This document shows positions 26,861 through 40,371 of a stretch of 64,000 nt of DNA, piece by piece. The notes under the pieces are model-generated. The model worked only from the letters and a program-made list of their open reading frames with translations. It was not told the origin of the DNA and searched no databases. The position numbers were made by a program, and so were the translations under genes. Numbering within the stretch: the stretch's first letter is position 1; each line of letters begins with the position of its first letter. This DNA is from Serinus canaria (lineage: Eukaryota > Chordata > Aves > Passeriformes > Fringillidae), in NCBI RefSeq assembly GCF_022539315.1, contig NC_066317.1, forward strand, positions 49,270,435 to 49,334,434, written 5' to 3'.

Positions 26861-27614
26861 ATAAATAGTACCAAGATATCTTTAAATAACATTTTAATTA
26901 CATCTGAACAAGTTTTGAATAAGTGCCATCTGTTTACTGTGGTAACAGTATTTCTTGTCTTTGTTCATCTATAAATATGATCAAAACCACCACTATTTTT
27001 CTCATGAGTTTCCACTGAACTTTGTCCTTCTTTTGCTCTTGTAATAACATTTTCAGACTGAGTTTCTAACAGTCCTTCATCTTGTTTAAAATGAAAGGAA
27101 ATTTCAGGATTAAAAAAGCCTCAAAATTTTCAAGATTGAAATTAATTTTGAGCTGTTTAAAATGCAACCAATCTGTAAATGTCCCACTAGGGAAAAATGT
27201 TTCTGCACTAATTAGCAAACTCTAAAAACAAGAGAGCTGCAGAAATCATCTTTGGATACATTTACTTTTTTGAAACTTTTTAATCTTTTGACAAATGAAC
27301 ACTGTGCCAGCATTACCAGTTCCAAAAATAGCAAATTTACTAAGAGTGCAAGTTTTCAAGATACCATTCAATGAATTACTAATAAATAGCATTCCAGATG
27401 CATAGATCAAATTTTTAAAAGTCTTTTCACAAACCTCTGTGTGTCTATCTGGGCATGGGAGGTGTGCGGAAAAGGGCCATGAAAATCAAGAATTTGTACG
27501 CCTCATTTTAAGTATACTATAGTTGGAGGGTTTTTTTGTTTATTTCACAAATGAGCAAGAAAAGCATCCTTTAGATTAATATAAATGCATTACATCCTAC
27601 ATGAAATGGCATTA

Positions 27615-27875
27615 AGCTGTGGCAGGGGTGGTTCAGGCTGGACATCAGGAAGAATTTCTTCAAGGGTGGTAAAGGAAAGGGTGAAAGGGTGGTAAAGATT
27701 GGGAGAGGCTGCCCAGGGATGTGGTGGAGTCACTGTTCCTGGGGGTGCTCAAGAAACAACTGGATGTGGTACTTGGCGCTATGATCTAATCCACCTGGTG
27801 GTGTTCAGTCAAATGCTGGACATGATGATCTTGGAGATCTTTCCCAACATCAATGATTCTGTGGTTCTAAATGGG
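27615..27875 (+). mobile_element. CR1 LINE 3' end
   Basis: Plus-strand copy with the typical order GGCTGCCCAGGGATGTGGTGG, GAGTCACTGTTCCTGG, AAGAAACAACTGGATGTGG and a degraded GATTCTGTGGTTCTA tail. About 260 bases, 5'-truncated and non-coding. Confidence 0.88.
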
Positions 27876-30410
27876 ATGGCAGCTGAAGGAAGCATTTTTA
27901 CACCTTATCAACAAAGACTGCTAAACACAGTTGCCATTATAGTAGTTTTCCTTCAGCCAAGAATCGGAATGGTCTCTTCTTTCACAAACTATTACAAACT
28001 TTTTCTCCTTAACTGCAACAATGAAAAATAGTTCAGCAACTGCAGGGAAGATTGGATTGATTTGTAATTACCATGCTGTGTAGTCTAAACTACATTAAAA
28101 TCAAGGTTTTAGCTTCTACTGCTCTTGTCACTCAGTGGCATAGATAATAATCTCAGGATAAGAAAGCCTTAGAAAACTTCATTCTTAGTTGAAAACAAGA
28201 GAACTGAGCTACCATACAGACAATGATGTATTAGCCACATACTTCTTGTAGCCAATTTCTTATTTGTATTTTCTAAGAACCCTTCTTAAAAAAAACATAA
28301 GCAAAGACATGTAGAAATACAACAAAATCACCCTTGTTTCTAGCAACTTTTCAAATTTCTTTTTGCTCTTTTACCCTAGATTTATGAGGCAACGCAGCCT
28401 CAAAGAGAAATGAATATCACAATATAATACATTATTTTGCATGCTAAGTCTGAGGACTGAACAGCATATAAAAAACCCAAGGTTGATACTCTGTCATACT
28501 GAAATAAACATTGTAATGCTGGAATGTATTTAATATAAATGTGAAGCTTCTTGGCATTCATCTCTTTTTAACAAAAATAAACACCTTGCAAAGTCAACAG
28601 CATAAATATTCCAATTTGTTATTTCCAAAGAAAAGCACTTAGTACTAAATCAAACCAGTTAAGTAGAAGTCAAAATGCTAGGTTTTTTCCCTAATGTTAG
28701 GAGAGGTTGAAAGTGCAGTTTCTCAGAGCACAAATTTAGCAGCATCAGAAAGTCTCCTTATCTAACCCGTATCATTCTGTATATTACTGTTCTGCATGTT
28801 CCATTTCCCTTTCCCAGCCATTCTTTCTTTGTTTTCCCCTCCTGTCACTTATTGTAAACAAATCCCACCAGAAATTATGCCAGTTTCAAGCTGCTGGTGT
28901 CCATGTCCTTCAAGTTTCCACTGAGGATGAGGTTTTACTTCAAGACCATGAAGTATTTATGTACACACTTAATTTAGACCTAAAAATAGTTTTGTTCTTC
29001 TCAACAGGCTTATTTCCAGCCATAAAATTAAGCACACATTACAGCCAAAGAGTAGCCATGCTCTCAGCCCATCCATGTCTGCCCTGACTCCACTGCTTGG
29101 AATTTTAGCACATTTACCCATCTCTGGTTGCTACCTTTCAGTTCATCCCCTCTGAAATTTGGCTCTGCAGGTGCCATGGGAGTTTATCATATACATTAGT
29201 ACAGTAGGCGCAAACAAGTTTCCTGTTCCTCCCAAGTGTCTGACTAACTCATGCTTATTAAATGTTTATTTCACCTCTAACCCAAGAGGGAATAGAAAAG
29301 ATATATAAATACAGCTGTCCACTAGTTTTCTTCTACCTTAGCTTTGATGCTCCTTTGGCAGCTCTAAGCACCATTCAGCTTCAGTACTCTGGGCTGTGTT
29401 TAGCACACTGGATGTCTCCAGTTGTTCTCCCAGTGCTCACAAACATAACTAGGACAGTTCCTCTTCCTCCTCTCCACCAGCATCTTTTAAAGGGTATTGG
29501 TCGCCCTTGCACTCAAAACTGAGAACAGCTTGAGTGGCACTCCTCAGCTGACAGCTTTGCTGCTAAGACACAGTTTACAGAGATATAGAGAACATGAACA
29601 TTATTGTTCCCACTATTTACCCTGCTTTGATTCAGCTGTATTTGCTCCATCAGCATAAAAAAAGCCAGACGAACTGTAATGCATAAGATACTTACACAAA
29701 CCACATTAATATATCTATCCCTGCCTTATATACTAGGGAACACCACACTGACTCATTAATGTGGAAGATACATATGGGAACGTATGTGTGCTCTTTGTGC
29801 TCAGCTTCTCTTTTGCTCTGATCAACCCAGACACTTCTCACAAGTGGGGGGGCTTAGAAAGCATGCAACACTGCACTGATGGTCCTGTTCTAGCAAAATC
29901 TGATAGTGTGTTTTTAAAAACCCTAATCTAATTTAAAAAAAATTAAACATTAGTCTCTTGCTCTCCAAAATCAAGTTACATTCTCACCATGTTATGCCAT
30001 CAAGTTAAAAGGGACCCCTTCAGATAGAAGTGAGGGTGATGGCAAGACAGCATGAAAGGGAGAGCTACCCAAATTCTTATTTCTGCTATTCTGGACCCCA
30101 TGCAAAGGTACATGTCTAAGCAGCATTGCATCATGCAGGACAGCATTCCTCAAAACTCACCCTCTCTCAAGAAAGCAAAGACTATATCACAAGGACAAGG
30201 TATTGGCTCCAGGTGCCAGTTGGTTAGATGGGATCAGGTAAGCTTTGAGGTTAGGAAGGAGAATCTTGTGAGGTTATTGTGTAAGTAACCTGGAAAAGTC
30301 AGGTACTGAAGATCAGGTTTGTGTACCTGAGGGAACACCAGGCAGATCTTGGATAGACTCAAACTAATACACAAAAAAGAGAGGAGAGAGAATGTTCTAA
30401 GAACACCACC

Positions 30411-30472
30411 CCCTAAAAAAACAAAACAAAGAAACAAAAAACCAAAACAAAACAAAAAAAAAACACAAACAG
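30411..30472 (+). repeat. A/C-rich simple repeat
   Basis: Runs of A with interspersed single C and G (AAACAAAACAAAG-like) in TBC1D1 intron 1. Low-complexity open frames here are not genes. Confidence 0.75.
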
Positions 30473-32499
30473 AAACATTTACAGTGGTGAGGTGTTACCC
30501 TTCTTTTGTCCTTTCTTCTCAATCAGACTAAATTCAATACAGACATGCAGCCAAAAGTTTTAAACTATTGTTCAGAACATTGGTAACTGCAGACTTAAGC
30601 AACCCTTCACCCTTCTCCAGTTCCTTGCCTGCTTTGGTAGCAGTTGGAGTGCTGGGACTCAGAGCAGAACTCACGAGCTTGGAAGATGCGTCACGCAAGG
30701 AAGCAGTCAGGGCTTTCACACAGCCAGGAATAAATGAGGGGTTTGACCTGGGAGCTGAGGAGAAAGATGCCATCGTCCTCGACCTCTGCAGTTCTTCTGA
30801 GACACAACTGTGCAGTTACTCCACATCAGGCTCGGGACATGACAGCAGCTTTAGTTTATGTAAGTTTCTGTAAGTCAGTTTTCCTCTCCTTCAAGAAGCT
30901 AAGCAAAAAATGCAACCATACAGCTAGCTCTTATGAAAAACAGCTGGTCTTAAATAGCACAAATTTGTTCAGCTCTTCTCTGCATGGCATTAGCACTGAA
31001 CCCTGTTGACAAATGGAACCAGAGGCACTGGTACTGACTGCACTTTACCACTGATTATTTTAGCAGAAATATCATACTACTTAAGGATTATGAGGAGCCC
31101 TGGCCTGCAGCCAGAACTCTGGAACACTAGCCAGAAGTAAATACCACTTGTCTCCCTCTCTTTCTGATCCCTAACTGAAATTTACATTGTCTTTGCTCAA
31201 GCTGACAGTTTTCTCTATCCACCTGGCAGGATATATAGAAAAACATAAATGAGAAAATATATTAAGTATGTAATGACATGGTCTCTGCTGAGAACAGTGT
31301 TCAAAAAGTTTTTTTATTTAATTCAAATGGGCACTTGGAAGCATGACACATCCCTCTTATTGCAAGGATATTCTTTTTATCTCATAGCTACTTATTATCT
31401 GCTGTTTCCCTCTGAAGCTATGGTTTGCTGTGGCCAAAAGCATACATAAGTCCAGAAACCAATCTGCCTCAGAAACTAGTTTTAATTTCCATTATTTTTT
31501 CATTAAATGCTGACTTTTAAAAGACTTAATGCTTAAATGCTGTTAGCAACTCCAGACTGGGTGCTGAATAACATAACCATGTACTCTGGTACTAGTTCCA
31601 GTAATAAACACACCTAAAATATTTACCAGCACAGCCAGCATTTATATCACTCCTCAAGTAAGTTATATAAATAGGCTATTAATGAAAAAATTGCAACAAA
31701 ATGGTAGTATGTTCTTGATTACAAATATACACGTTTATAATCAACTATCAAATGAAGAAAACAGCTAGCTGTTCCTGCCCTTAACACCTGTTGCTATTTC
31801 TTTAATCAAGTCCATGGAAATTAATATGCTGATGATTGAAGTCTTCTGACTCAGCCTCATAGAGACCTGAACAAAATATTGAGCTATTCTACGAATGTAA
31901 TGCACTGAAAAAAAAAATTTTGTAAAAGAAAGCTTGCTAGGTAAATTACATTATGAATGCCATTCATTTTTATTCAACTGCATATCCACAGCCAAAATGC
32001 CTGCATGCAACTTTGTAGTTAACCAAATTCAAGTGAAAAAAGTGTCAAGTCATCCACATATCACTGAATGTGTTTCACTTTCCTTTCATCCTGTCGTTTT
32101 TCTCACCTGCAAACATTTCTACTTCCGTGCATTACCTATGATTTTCAGCATTCCTATATAACAACCTGTGACAAATTTCTATTTCAGCACTTACAAGTGT
32201 TAAAAGTATAGTCATATGCATCAGCTCAGAGGTATTTGCTATTCAGAAAATGTGTAACTTATTAATTTTGACCCACGATGTACCTACCATTCAATCTCTG
32301 GGCTTAACGCAGACACAAATCCCACCATCTGCACTACTAAAGGTTCCTACAGCAGATCTGCCATGTTTGCCTCTCTCCCAAATAAAACACAGCACACAAA
32401 GGCCTCAATCTTTTCGAACTGCTCTATAAATAGCCACATTCGTTCCATACCTCTCGTGAACGCAGAGAGATCATTCCCCTGTTGGCTTAGTTCGCGAAT

Positions 32500-33900
32500 T
32501 TAAAGGGCCATAAGAACACCGCGCCGCCGGGGGCAGACTGAAAGTTACATTCGGCCGTGCCGCGGTCCGAAAGGTCCGTTTTCCCCGGGGAAGAGCCCCT
32601 TGGCTGCTCTGAGACGAAGCGGGGTCTGGGAGGAGTTATACCCACCTATTTTGCATAGATGAACGAGGAAAGAGCAGACAAGAGAAAAGGAACTAAACCT
32701 CAGGTCACTGACAGATTAAATTCGAGCCGGTCTTTTGGTTATTCTGACGAGGAGCCAACTCTCTCAGAACAGCGGCACCGGCGCCCCCGTCCCCGCTGCG
32801 CTCCGCCCGGCCGCCCCGTCCGGCAGCAACGCTGTTTCCACAGCCAGAGCTGCGTCTTCGCCGGGAGCCCCGTTAGGAGCGACGGCGGGACCCGCCGGGA
32901 GCGCGCAGCCCGCCCTTCCCGCTGCGGGGCCCCGGCCGGACCCGCCCGGCGCCGGAGGCTGCTCCCCCCTCACAGCGCGGGTGCAGGCACGGGTCGCCCG
33001 CGGCGGGTGCCGCGCTCCTCTCCACAACTCTTCACTTCCTCTGCGCCAAGAGCTGCTCTTCCTCCTTCCCCTCTACCTCCCAAAACACTGCTCGGCCCCT
33101 CCGGCGCCGCTGCCCCGGGCCGGCCCACAGTGGGGGCATGGCGGGCCCCACCGCCGCCCCCTGACAGGCCTGGAGCCGGGGGTGCCCGGGCGCCGCTTAC
33201 CGCCGCAGGATGTGCTCGCCGCAGGGAAGTGCCCTCGGCGGGCAGCGGCCGCGGGCTGCCAGGCGCGCCCGGGCACCTCCCGCGCGGGGAGGCGGGCGGG
33301 GCCGGTAACGGGCGCCGGGCCGGGCCAGGGACTGCCCGCCGCCTCCTGCCGCTCGCCGCTGCCCGCCCGCCGCCTCCTGCCGCTGCCCGCCGCCCGGCCC
33401 GCCCCTACCTGCCGGCGGGCCGAGACGAGGAGGGGTGCACGCCGCACACCCGGCGGGCCGCTCGCCAGCGCGGGCGAAAATAGCAACAGGCGGCGGGTCC
33501 CGGCCCCGGGGGGCGGACGGCAAGGGCGCCCGGCAGAGACGGCGGGCAGCCGGCGACAGGGGGGCGCCCATGTCGCGACAGCGGGCAGCTGAAGCCTCCT
33601 CCCATCGACCGTGAAGTTCCTCACGAAGAGCATTTCGGCGACGCTGCCCCGTGTGTCTCGCACAGAGTGTGATCTCCCGCGGGAAACGTATCGTTGTCGC
33701 CTTGCGGTAGTGAGCCTGGCCGGATGGCGGGGTCAGCTGAAGTGGCGAGCGAAGCTGGCTCACAAAGCTGGAGCTAGCCCGGCTCGCGAGCTCCGAAGCG
33801 GTCAAGTCCCCACTCGGCTGCGGGCCCAGCCCTGGCCGCAGGGCAACCTTTTGAGAGCTTACCTCAGTCACCTCGACGGCTTCCTCAAAGAAACCACACT
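32500..33900 (-). promoter_or_regulatory. TBC1D1: TBC1D1 CpG-island promoter with noncoding first exon(s)
   Basis: About 1.3 kb of very GC- and CpG-rich DNA on the 5' side of the TBC1D1 coding start. Minus-strand donors that could end a noncoding first exon are GCG|GTAAGC (exon end 33201), CAG|GTAGGG (33409) and GAG|GTAAGC (33863). Which is used cannot be decided by reading. PGM2 ends about 6 kb upstream, so the island is assigned to TBC1D1. Open frames of 200-285 codons on both strands are composition artefacts with no recognised family. Confidence 0.75.
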
Positions 33901-35953
33901 TGCATATGCATAAAATCATTGTAAGAGTAGGTATTAGTTGGTCTTCCAGTTGCCAGAAATGATAAGGCATGAATGGATCCGGAGACTTAATTATACTTCT
34001 CTGTAAGTGGAGAAGATTAAGGCATCTTACATCCCCGTTGTGCAAACCACTTCTGCACTCAATTAATTTTCAATTTCAACTGCTACTTCTTGGCAGTAAG
34101 ACCACTGATTTTCTTACTTTTAATCCTGTGCACATTTGTAGAATCAAAGCTTTCTACAGGAAATCTGCTCTGTTGCTGTGAGGGAAACAGTCAAGTAGTT
34201 AAAGGCAAGCAAAGTGTTGCCCCAGATTTTGAAGAACAACTCAGGTTTTGGTATCCAAGGATATCCCCTACTTGCAAAGTGTAGACACACGTAGATAGAA
34301 AATCCATTGTGTCTCCATGAACTTTGGCATCTGGGTGTACTTCCTGGCACAGTAAATTACCACTTTGCTGAAAAGTGAATTGAGGTATGTAAGTAGCAGT
34401 TCATCCAAAAAGCTTGTTCCCAGTCTGTGCTCAGGTCATGGTTGGCTGCTTCCACTCCAGACATGGGAATAGGTACGAGTTCCTCTTGATTTTCAGTGTC
34501 ATCTTTATGGTCCTTGGAAAGAGGAATGCCATTTCCTTGCAATCAGTGCCTTAGTTTTTAAAACATCACAGCTAAGGACAATGCTCTTACTCCAGTTATT
34601 ACTCAATATCAGTACCTGAGTCAAGAATGCCCTTTTGCTCATTTTAAGCCTGTCTGAGCGTTATATGCCTCTGGTAACCATGCTCGAGCAGAAGGTGAAC
34701 TGCAATTCCCACCCAGACAGCTCTGGCTCTTCAGCAGAGGCTCATGCATTCCCAAATTATCAGCCAATGATCTTGGGAAGATTTTTTTTACTGCTTCACT
34801 GTTGCCTTTCAAAACATGTAATGAAACAGAGACAAGACTATTTCTTACTTTTTGGAAAATCCTTGAACAACAACAGAAGTCAATACTAGAGCATGGGAAA
34901 TACTTTCTTCTTTCTCCTCTTTGATACTGGGAAAGAAATCAGCCTCAGAATGTTCTGCCTGCCTGCAATAAATGTTACCTAATCATCACCTTTCAGGCTA
35001 CTTTGGACAGCATTTCTTCTCTTCTTCCTGGTGAAACTGTTATTTAAGTAGGGGCAATAAAAAACAACCACAATGAGTGTTTTATGCTCCAGTCCCCAAA
35101 AATTAAGCACTTTTATGTGTTACAGGGACTGGGATCCCAGTATTCATGTGAAAGCTATGAGTACCAGGCTTTCTAATAATTTTCTGTTTTCTGAAAGAGT
35201 AGATCTCCTTTTTTCCTTCACAGGTTAGATTTTTCTTTACAGTAGCCTATTAACTAAAGCATATATCACCACATTAACTTCCTCAGACTGAGGAGGAAAA
35301 TCAAACTGTGCTTTCCACATCCTGCATACACGATGCGGAAATAACACCAGTTTAACCATTTTCTCTTTGTCCAGTCTCATTCTAAAAAAATGCAAGTAAA
35401 ACCACACCACTGCCTTTTGCACAGAACCTGAATATACAGGCTTGCGGGGAGCACTCTGTGAGAACATGTGGGTAATGAAGATTCTTTTGTAGGTTAAGGA
35501 CCAGAGGTATCTACTCACTTGGTCCCAGCTGAGGTAGGATTGTAGAGTAATATAAATTTAGGCTGAATGTGCCAGGCCATGAGCGAGGGCAGAACTTGGT
35601 GTTGTACCCTTTGAAGTACCACAAGGCAAACAGGAAGTTTCCACCCAAGATGCTTTCAGAGTTCAAGTTGCTCCATAGCTGAGCACCTGAGCAGTCATGC
35701 TTTTGGATTGTGAATTTGAATGCAGGCACCTATATTGTGTTTCAGTTGCCTTGTAAAATTCTGTGCTTTTCCTTCTGTGTTACCCATAGTGATGATTTTC
35801 TATTGTTATTATGTAGAACAATCTTTTTTTTTTTGTGACTTCTGTCATGTAAATTTGTTTAGTACATTATTAAGGGATGTTACTATTTGACTTAGGGAGC
35901 TCTGGGTGAAGTACTACATTCTTATCCAATGACATTGTATCTCCAGGTGCTAT

Positions 35954-35970
35954 TTATATATATATATATA
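35954..35970. repeat. (TA)n microsatellite
   Basis: Short TA dinucleotide run in the intergenic region between PGM2 and TBC1D1. Confidence 0.85.
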
Positions 35971-38267
35971 ACCTTAATTCATAAACAAAATTTGCATAAC
36001 TGTTATTATAGCACATGACCTACAGCATAAGCTATAGGAATACATGCCATTGACATTAATTAATTATTATCTTTGTAGACAAGAGGCTTTCTATTATCAC
36101 TGATGAGTAGTCAAGAAGGAGTTGAGCTCCTGTTACAGGAACCTGCCTGCTGCTGTCTCTATTTTTGAGCATTTCAGATGTCATAATTAATCCCCTCTCT
36201 TTCATTCCCATACATACTTTTGAAAATTACTTACCAGTGTTTATGTGAATATTTTAAGCTTCTCCTTTTTGTTTGGAAGCTGCTGTTTCTATGCAATCAT
36301 CTATATTACACTTTATTTAGGTGGGTGTTAGGATATTATTGGAGAGTTTAATAGTCTCATCCAATTATTCACAATGTTCTGATGGTGCATGACCTCATTT
36401 CAGTTACTTGGCAATTGCTATACAGCAGAGTGATGTTGGCTTCTACTTGGAATATACTCATACCATGATGAATGTATATCTTATATACTGCAAAAGTGTA
36501 CTGGGGAGTAAAGCAATTCAGCTTAATTACTTTTGATTAGTTTTGTACTTAGAGACAGGAAACTGTTTTACTGGTGATTATTTTTATTTACAATTAACTA
36601 GATATACATATAGCATCCAGATGCCTTCAGCATTAGAATCCTAAAAATCCCCAAACTTGTTAATACTTATGCTGGTGGTTAAGAATTGTTAATTTATTAT
36701 CATTTTAACGTTGCTATTCACAGTGATTGTTAATCAAGGACATAACATTTGCTTGTTGGTGGTGTGTGAAAATAAAAGCCATGACCACTGGAATCTTAAA
36801 AAGGGTTAGCAAGGAGAAAAACTTTATTTACAGGAACTTTGTAGGTGAATCAATTACATATTTAAGCCTACATTGTACAAAATGAAAATTGCTTATATAA
36901 TAAAGCTTCTTTTAGAATTAATTCCAGTTATCCTTGCTTGATTTGCTGTATATAGCAAAATTATCAAATAAATCCTTCTGCAACTCAATACTTGACTATC
37001 ATAACAATACTTTCACATTATATGCTGTGGACTAAGTTCACAGTACTTAGACAAAATGTATTTACTTCCTTCCAGCCAAACTGTTCCAATCCATCCCTGA
37101 ATTTTAATTTATTCAGTAAATTTTATGATACTGGGACTTTTAAAAAAACTAATAACCTTTAAGTGAAGTCCATTGGTCTACACTAAAAGCATTACTGGTT
37201 TGGGGTTTTATTTTGGCAGTTTTGAGTACTATCCTAATTCTTTTCAGTCTTTCCCTCTAGCCTCATAGGTCTGATCCCCTGTAGGATCAATATTTATAGC
37301 TGTCACTGGAATTGTGTTTCCATCTGTTATAAAAAACAGGCTAATTTTACATGTTTTTTGGTAATGTAGGGATTTGTCTTTCTCTAGAAACAGCCAAGAA
37401 TTCCCTTACGCCCAAGTTCAGTCCAGGCTGCAAGCACTCTTTATTCCAGTCATGGCAATTCCCATTTCTGGATAAAATGCTAGTGCACCTGCTCCCAGTT
37501 CAAGGCTGCTTTTTTACAAACTACATTTGTCTGTGTTTCAATATCTGTCTTGGGACTAACAATGTCTAAGTAGGCTTCATTGTCTTACACAACAGTTTAG
37601 TGGAAGAATTAGACCAGCTGTGAAGAAACTGTAGCTTAACACCCGTTCTGACTTGCAATACTAACTTCTCTCTTTGCTATACTCTTGCTGCCTTTGTTTT
37701 GATTCTTTATTTCAGTTCTAGATCCTCTTTCTCTGATGCAAGACAAGGTTAGTAAGCACTTTAGCAATAACAAGTTTTCTCTTGTAATCTTGTAGTTTCT
37801 TGTAATTGCTCAAGCAGCTTGATAAACCACTGTAGGTTTGGCTATTTTTTTGTCATGCCCTGCCCCTTTGAAGTTGTAAACTGCTGTCTGGAATAGAGAA
37901 AGGAACAGAGCAAGTAAATTCCTTGACCTTAGGAAGACAAAGTGATAAAGATTAGGTCATCATCCTATGTCTGTTTCTGAGGATGCTCTAAAGCACCCTC
38001 AGGATGCTTCAGTATACATGAGCGCATTTCAGGTCTCACTTCCAAACTTCTAACATTAGTGAAATCCAAATCCAGGTTTGGCATAAAAAGGCACATGTAA
38101 AGTATGCCTCTCCAGCCTGTGGAGATGTTAAGATAAATACATTAAAAAATTCAGGACCTGTAATCCTTCTTCAGGCCTTCCCCATGAATTCAGTAAAGCA
38201 TCCTTTATCATATTCTGCAGCAAAAGAAATGTGAGCCCTCCCAATAAAAATGAGAGTAAAAGGAATT

Positions 38268-38780
38268 ATAGAATGGTTTTGGTCTGATGATCCCCTTTAA
38301 AAATCACCTAGTTCAACTTCCCTACATGAAGCAGGGACACCTTCCACTAGATCAGATTGCTCAAAGCTGCATCCAACCTTTGAACGTTTTCAGGCATCCA
38401 ACAGCTTTGTTGGGCAACTTGTTCCCGTGTCTCACCCCCCTTAGTATAAAAAAAATCTTTCCTTGTATCCAATAAAATCTATCCTCTTTCACTTTAAAAC
38501 TGTTTCCCTTTGTCCTGTCACTACAGTCCCTGGCAAAAAGTGTATTTCTTATAAGCCCCCTTTATATATTGAAAGATCTCATAGCCTCTTCTACAGGCTG
38601 AGCAACCCCAGCCCTCTCAGCCTTTTTTCCCAGCACAGGCATTCTAACCCTCTGTTTTCATGACCTTCCTCTGGACCTGCTCTAACAGCTTCACATCATT
38701 CTTGTGCTGGGATGCAGTACTCCAAGAGGGCTTTCACAAGAGCAGAGTGGAGGGAGAGAATCACCTCTCCTGTCAGAGCC
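38268..38780 (-). mobile_element. CR1 LINE, 5'-truncated
   Basis: Reverse-complement CR1 3' portion, recognised from GAATGGTTTTGG, CAGGGACACCTTCCACTAGA, TCAGATTGCTCAAAGC, TTTGTCCTGTCACTACAG and GAGCAGAGTGGAGGG in order. It lies between the end of PGM2 and the TBC1D1 promoter. Diverged, with no coding capacity. Confidence 0.88.
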
Positions 38781-39991
38781 CAAGGCTGCAGGCTTGTGCA
38801 GACCCACAAAGCTTCTCCAACCCTGGGTGTAGCTCATCAAAGCCCAAATTGAAGGCACTGCCCCAGCCTGCCTCCTGAAGAGCCATTCCTCTGTCTGTGC
38901 CTTCGAGCAAGGAGGAAGCCAGTAAGATGCAGATCCTTTGTGGTGGGATAGTGCTTTTTATCCTGCCAATGTCCCCCCTTACACAACTCAGGCATGAAAA
39001 CTCCCCTCCAGAAAAGTACTGGGACTTGCACATGGAGGCTTGAAGGTATCCTTCTGATGGGGCATAATTCACCCAACTAGGCTGACTTGAGAGGCCGCTG
39101 TCATGTCCTAGAAGGTGTCATAAACCACCAAAGTACCCTGAAGCACCCCCAGACTAATTTCTGAGGCCTCTCACCACAGGACTGCACATGATCTGCAGTT
39201 GTACATCAGACTGTGTAAAATTTCCTCTCCTTCCACTTCCCCCAGGGCTCCCTCCCTGTATCCAGCTGCACAACTGCTGCAATCTTCAAGTTACACTGAA
39301 AATAACAAGTACAGAGGATTTGAATTCTGGGAGGATAATCAAGCTTAGAAGTTTCACATTTATAAGAAGGATGTAGCAATGGTTGTGACAATTACTGCTA
39401 CACTGATATCCAAAGCAAATACTGAAAATGCAGAAAAGCCCCATATTAAAGTCAACTGGCAACCTCCAAAAAACCCTCTCATGCTTTGCAAGCACCGACA
39501 AGAGCATGCAACAAAATTGGAACTTCTGCTCTAAATTAGAGAGGCACCAAGTCATGGCAGCACAGCGAGAGAGACTCCAAAACTAGGCTATGCATTGAAC
39601 TAATTATGCTTAGTTCAGTGAGGCAAAAAAGATGCTGTATGTCTATATACTATCTTAATGGGTTCATGGTATTCAAAGACAGTTTAGTGCACTTTGTATC
39701 CCTTGCCTGGAATATTATATATGGTCCCATAGCAAATAGATATTGAACAAATTTGCTGTGAGTTTCTTGTTTCTTTGGGCCAAAATCCCTAAGAAAGATC
39801 ACTACTTCAGAATTATCTGCCCCAAGTTTGTCAAAGTCTCACCACAGGCTTTAAATGCTTCCTGTTAACAGAAGAGCTTCCTTTGCAAATCTAAACCTAG
39901 ACAAATTTGCATAGTGTTATCAGATTATATGCACACAAAACAAATAAGGCACCACAAAACAGGCTTTTCAGATATCAGAATATTACTTATA

Positions 39992-39997
39992 TTTAAT
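39992..39997 (-). terminator. PGM2: Likely PGM2 poly(A) signal
   Basis: ATTAAA on the minus strand, about 270 bases after the stop codon. It is followed within 25-60 bases by a G/T-rich stretch (TGTTTTGTGGTG and TTTGTTTTGTGTG), the expected downstream element. No AATAAA was seen between it and the stop. Longer 3' UTRs using sites further left are possible. Confidence 0.55.
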
Positions 39998-40268
39998 TAA
40001 AACAAGTTTTGATTGAAATAAATTTGCAGTCAACTTTTAGTTCATAAAGCTTTTAGTTCAACTGATTGGGTTTTTTTGGTCCATTAAGAGTAAAGGTACT
40101 ACTTTCCTTCCAAAATAAGATACTAGAGCCAAGAGTACCCAAAATAACTCTTAAAAGCAGAAGTCTTTATAGTCAGAGTTCTCAGATGTTTGGTCCTAAA
40201 AAACCTTAACCTTTAAATAATGCACTTCTAAATCTGCAAAAGCCAATCAAGGTAGCAATTTTGCTATT

Positions 40269-40371
40269 TTACTCAGTCTTTCGTTGAAGTTTGTTTTTTT
40301 CTGGTTGAAAGAAGTGTTTTTCAAGAGCATTGACCAATTCATCTAGTTCCTTCTTGAGCTGTTCAACATCA
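40269..40371 (-). CDS. PGM2: PGM2 coding exon 14 and stop
   Basis: One base, 33 codons and TAA. Encodes the amphipathic C-terminal helix ([19 protein letters not shown]) and a short basic tail. Acceptor TTTCCAG. Confidence 0.95.

Larger units (their letters stand above)
25720..32500 (-). other. TBC1D1: TBC1D1 intron 1
   Basis: AT-rich, with stops in all frames and no recognised exon. It holds the CR1 3' end at 27615-27875, a degraded CR1-like patch near 26.7-26.86 kb, a short palindrome at 25960-25978 and an A/C-rich simple tract at 30411-30472. Confidence 0.7.
33901..39991. other. Intergenic region between PGM2 and TBC1D1
   Basis: About 6 kb without a recognisable exon on either strand. 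AT-rich apart from the CR1 copy at 38.3-38.8 kb and the (TA)n run. Longer TBC1D1 5' exons or extended PGM2 3' UTR could reach into it. Confidence 0.65.

Noticed and set aside
27699..28031. Plus-strand open frame of 110 codons at 27.7 kb
   Set aside because: It is read through a CR1 3' end and flanking intron, with no conserved domain.
32659..33663. Long open frames (up to 285 codons) on both strands near 33 kb
   Set aside because: They lie in a CpG island, overlap one another in several frames, are rich in Arg, Pro, Ala and Gly, and match no protein family. Stop codons are rare in such GC-rich DNA.
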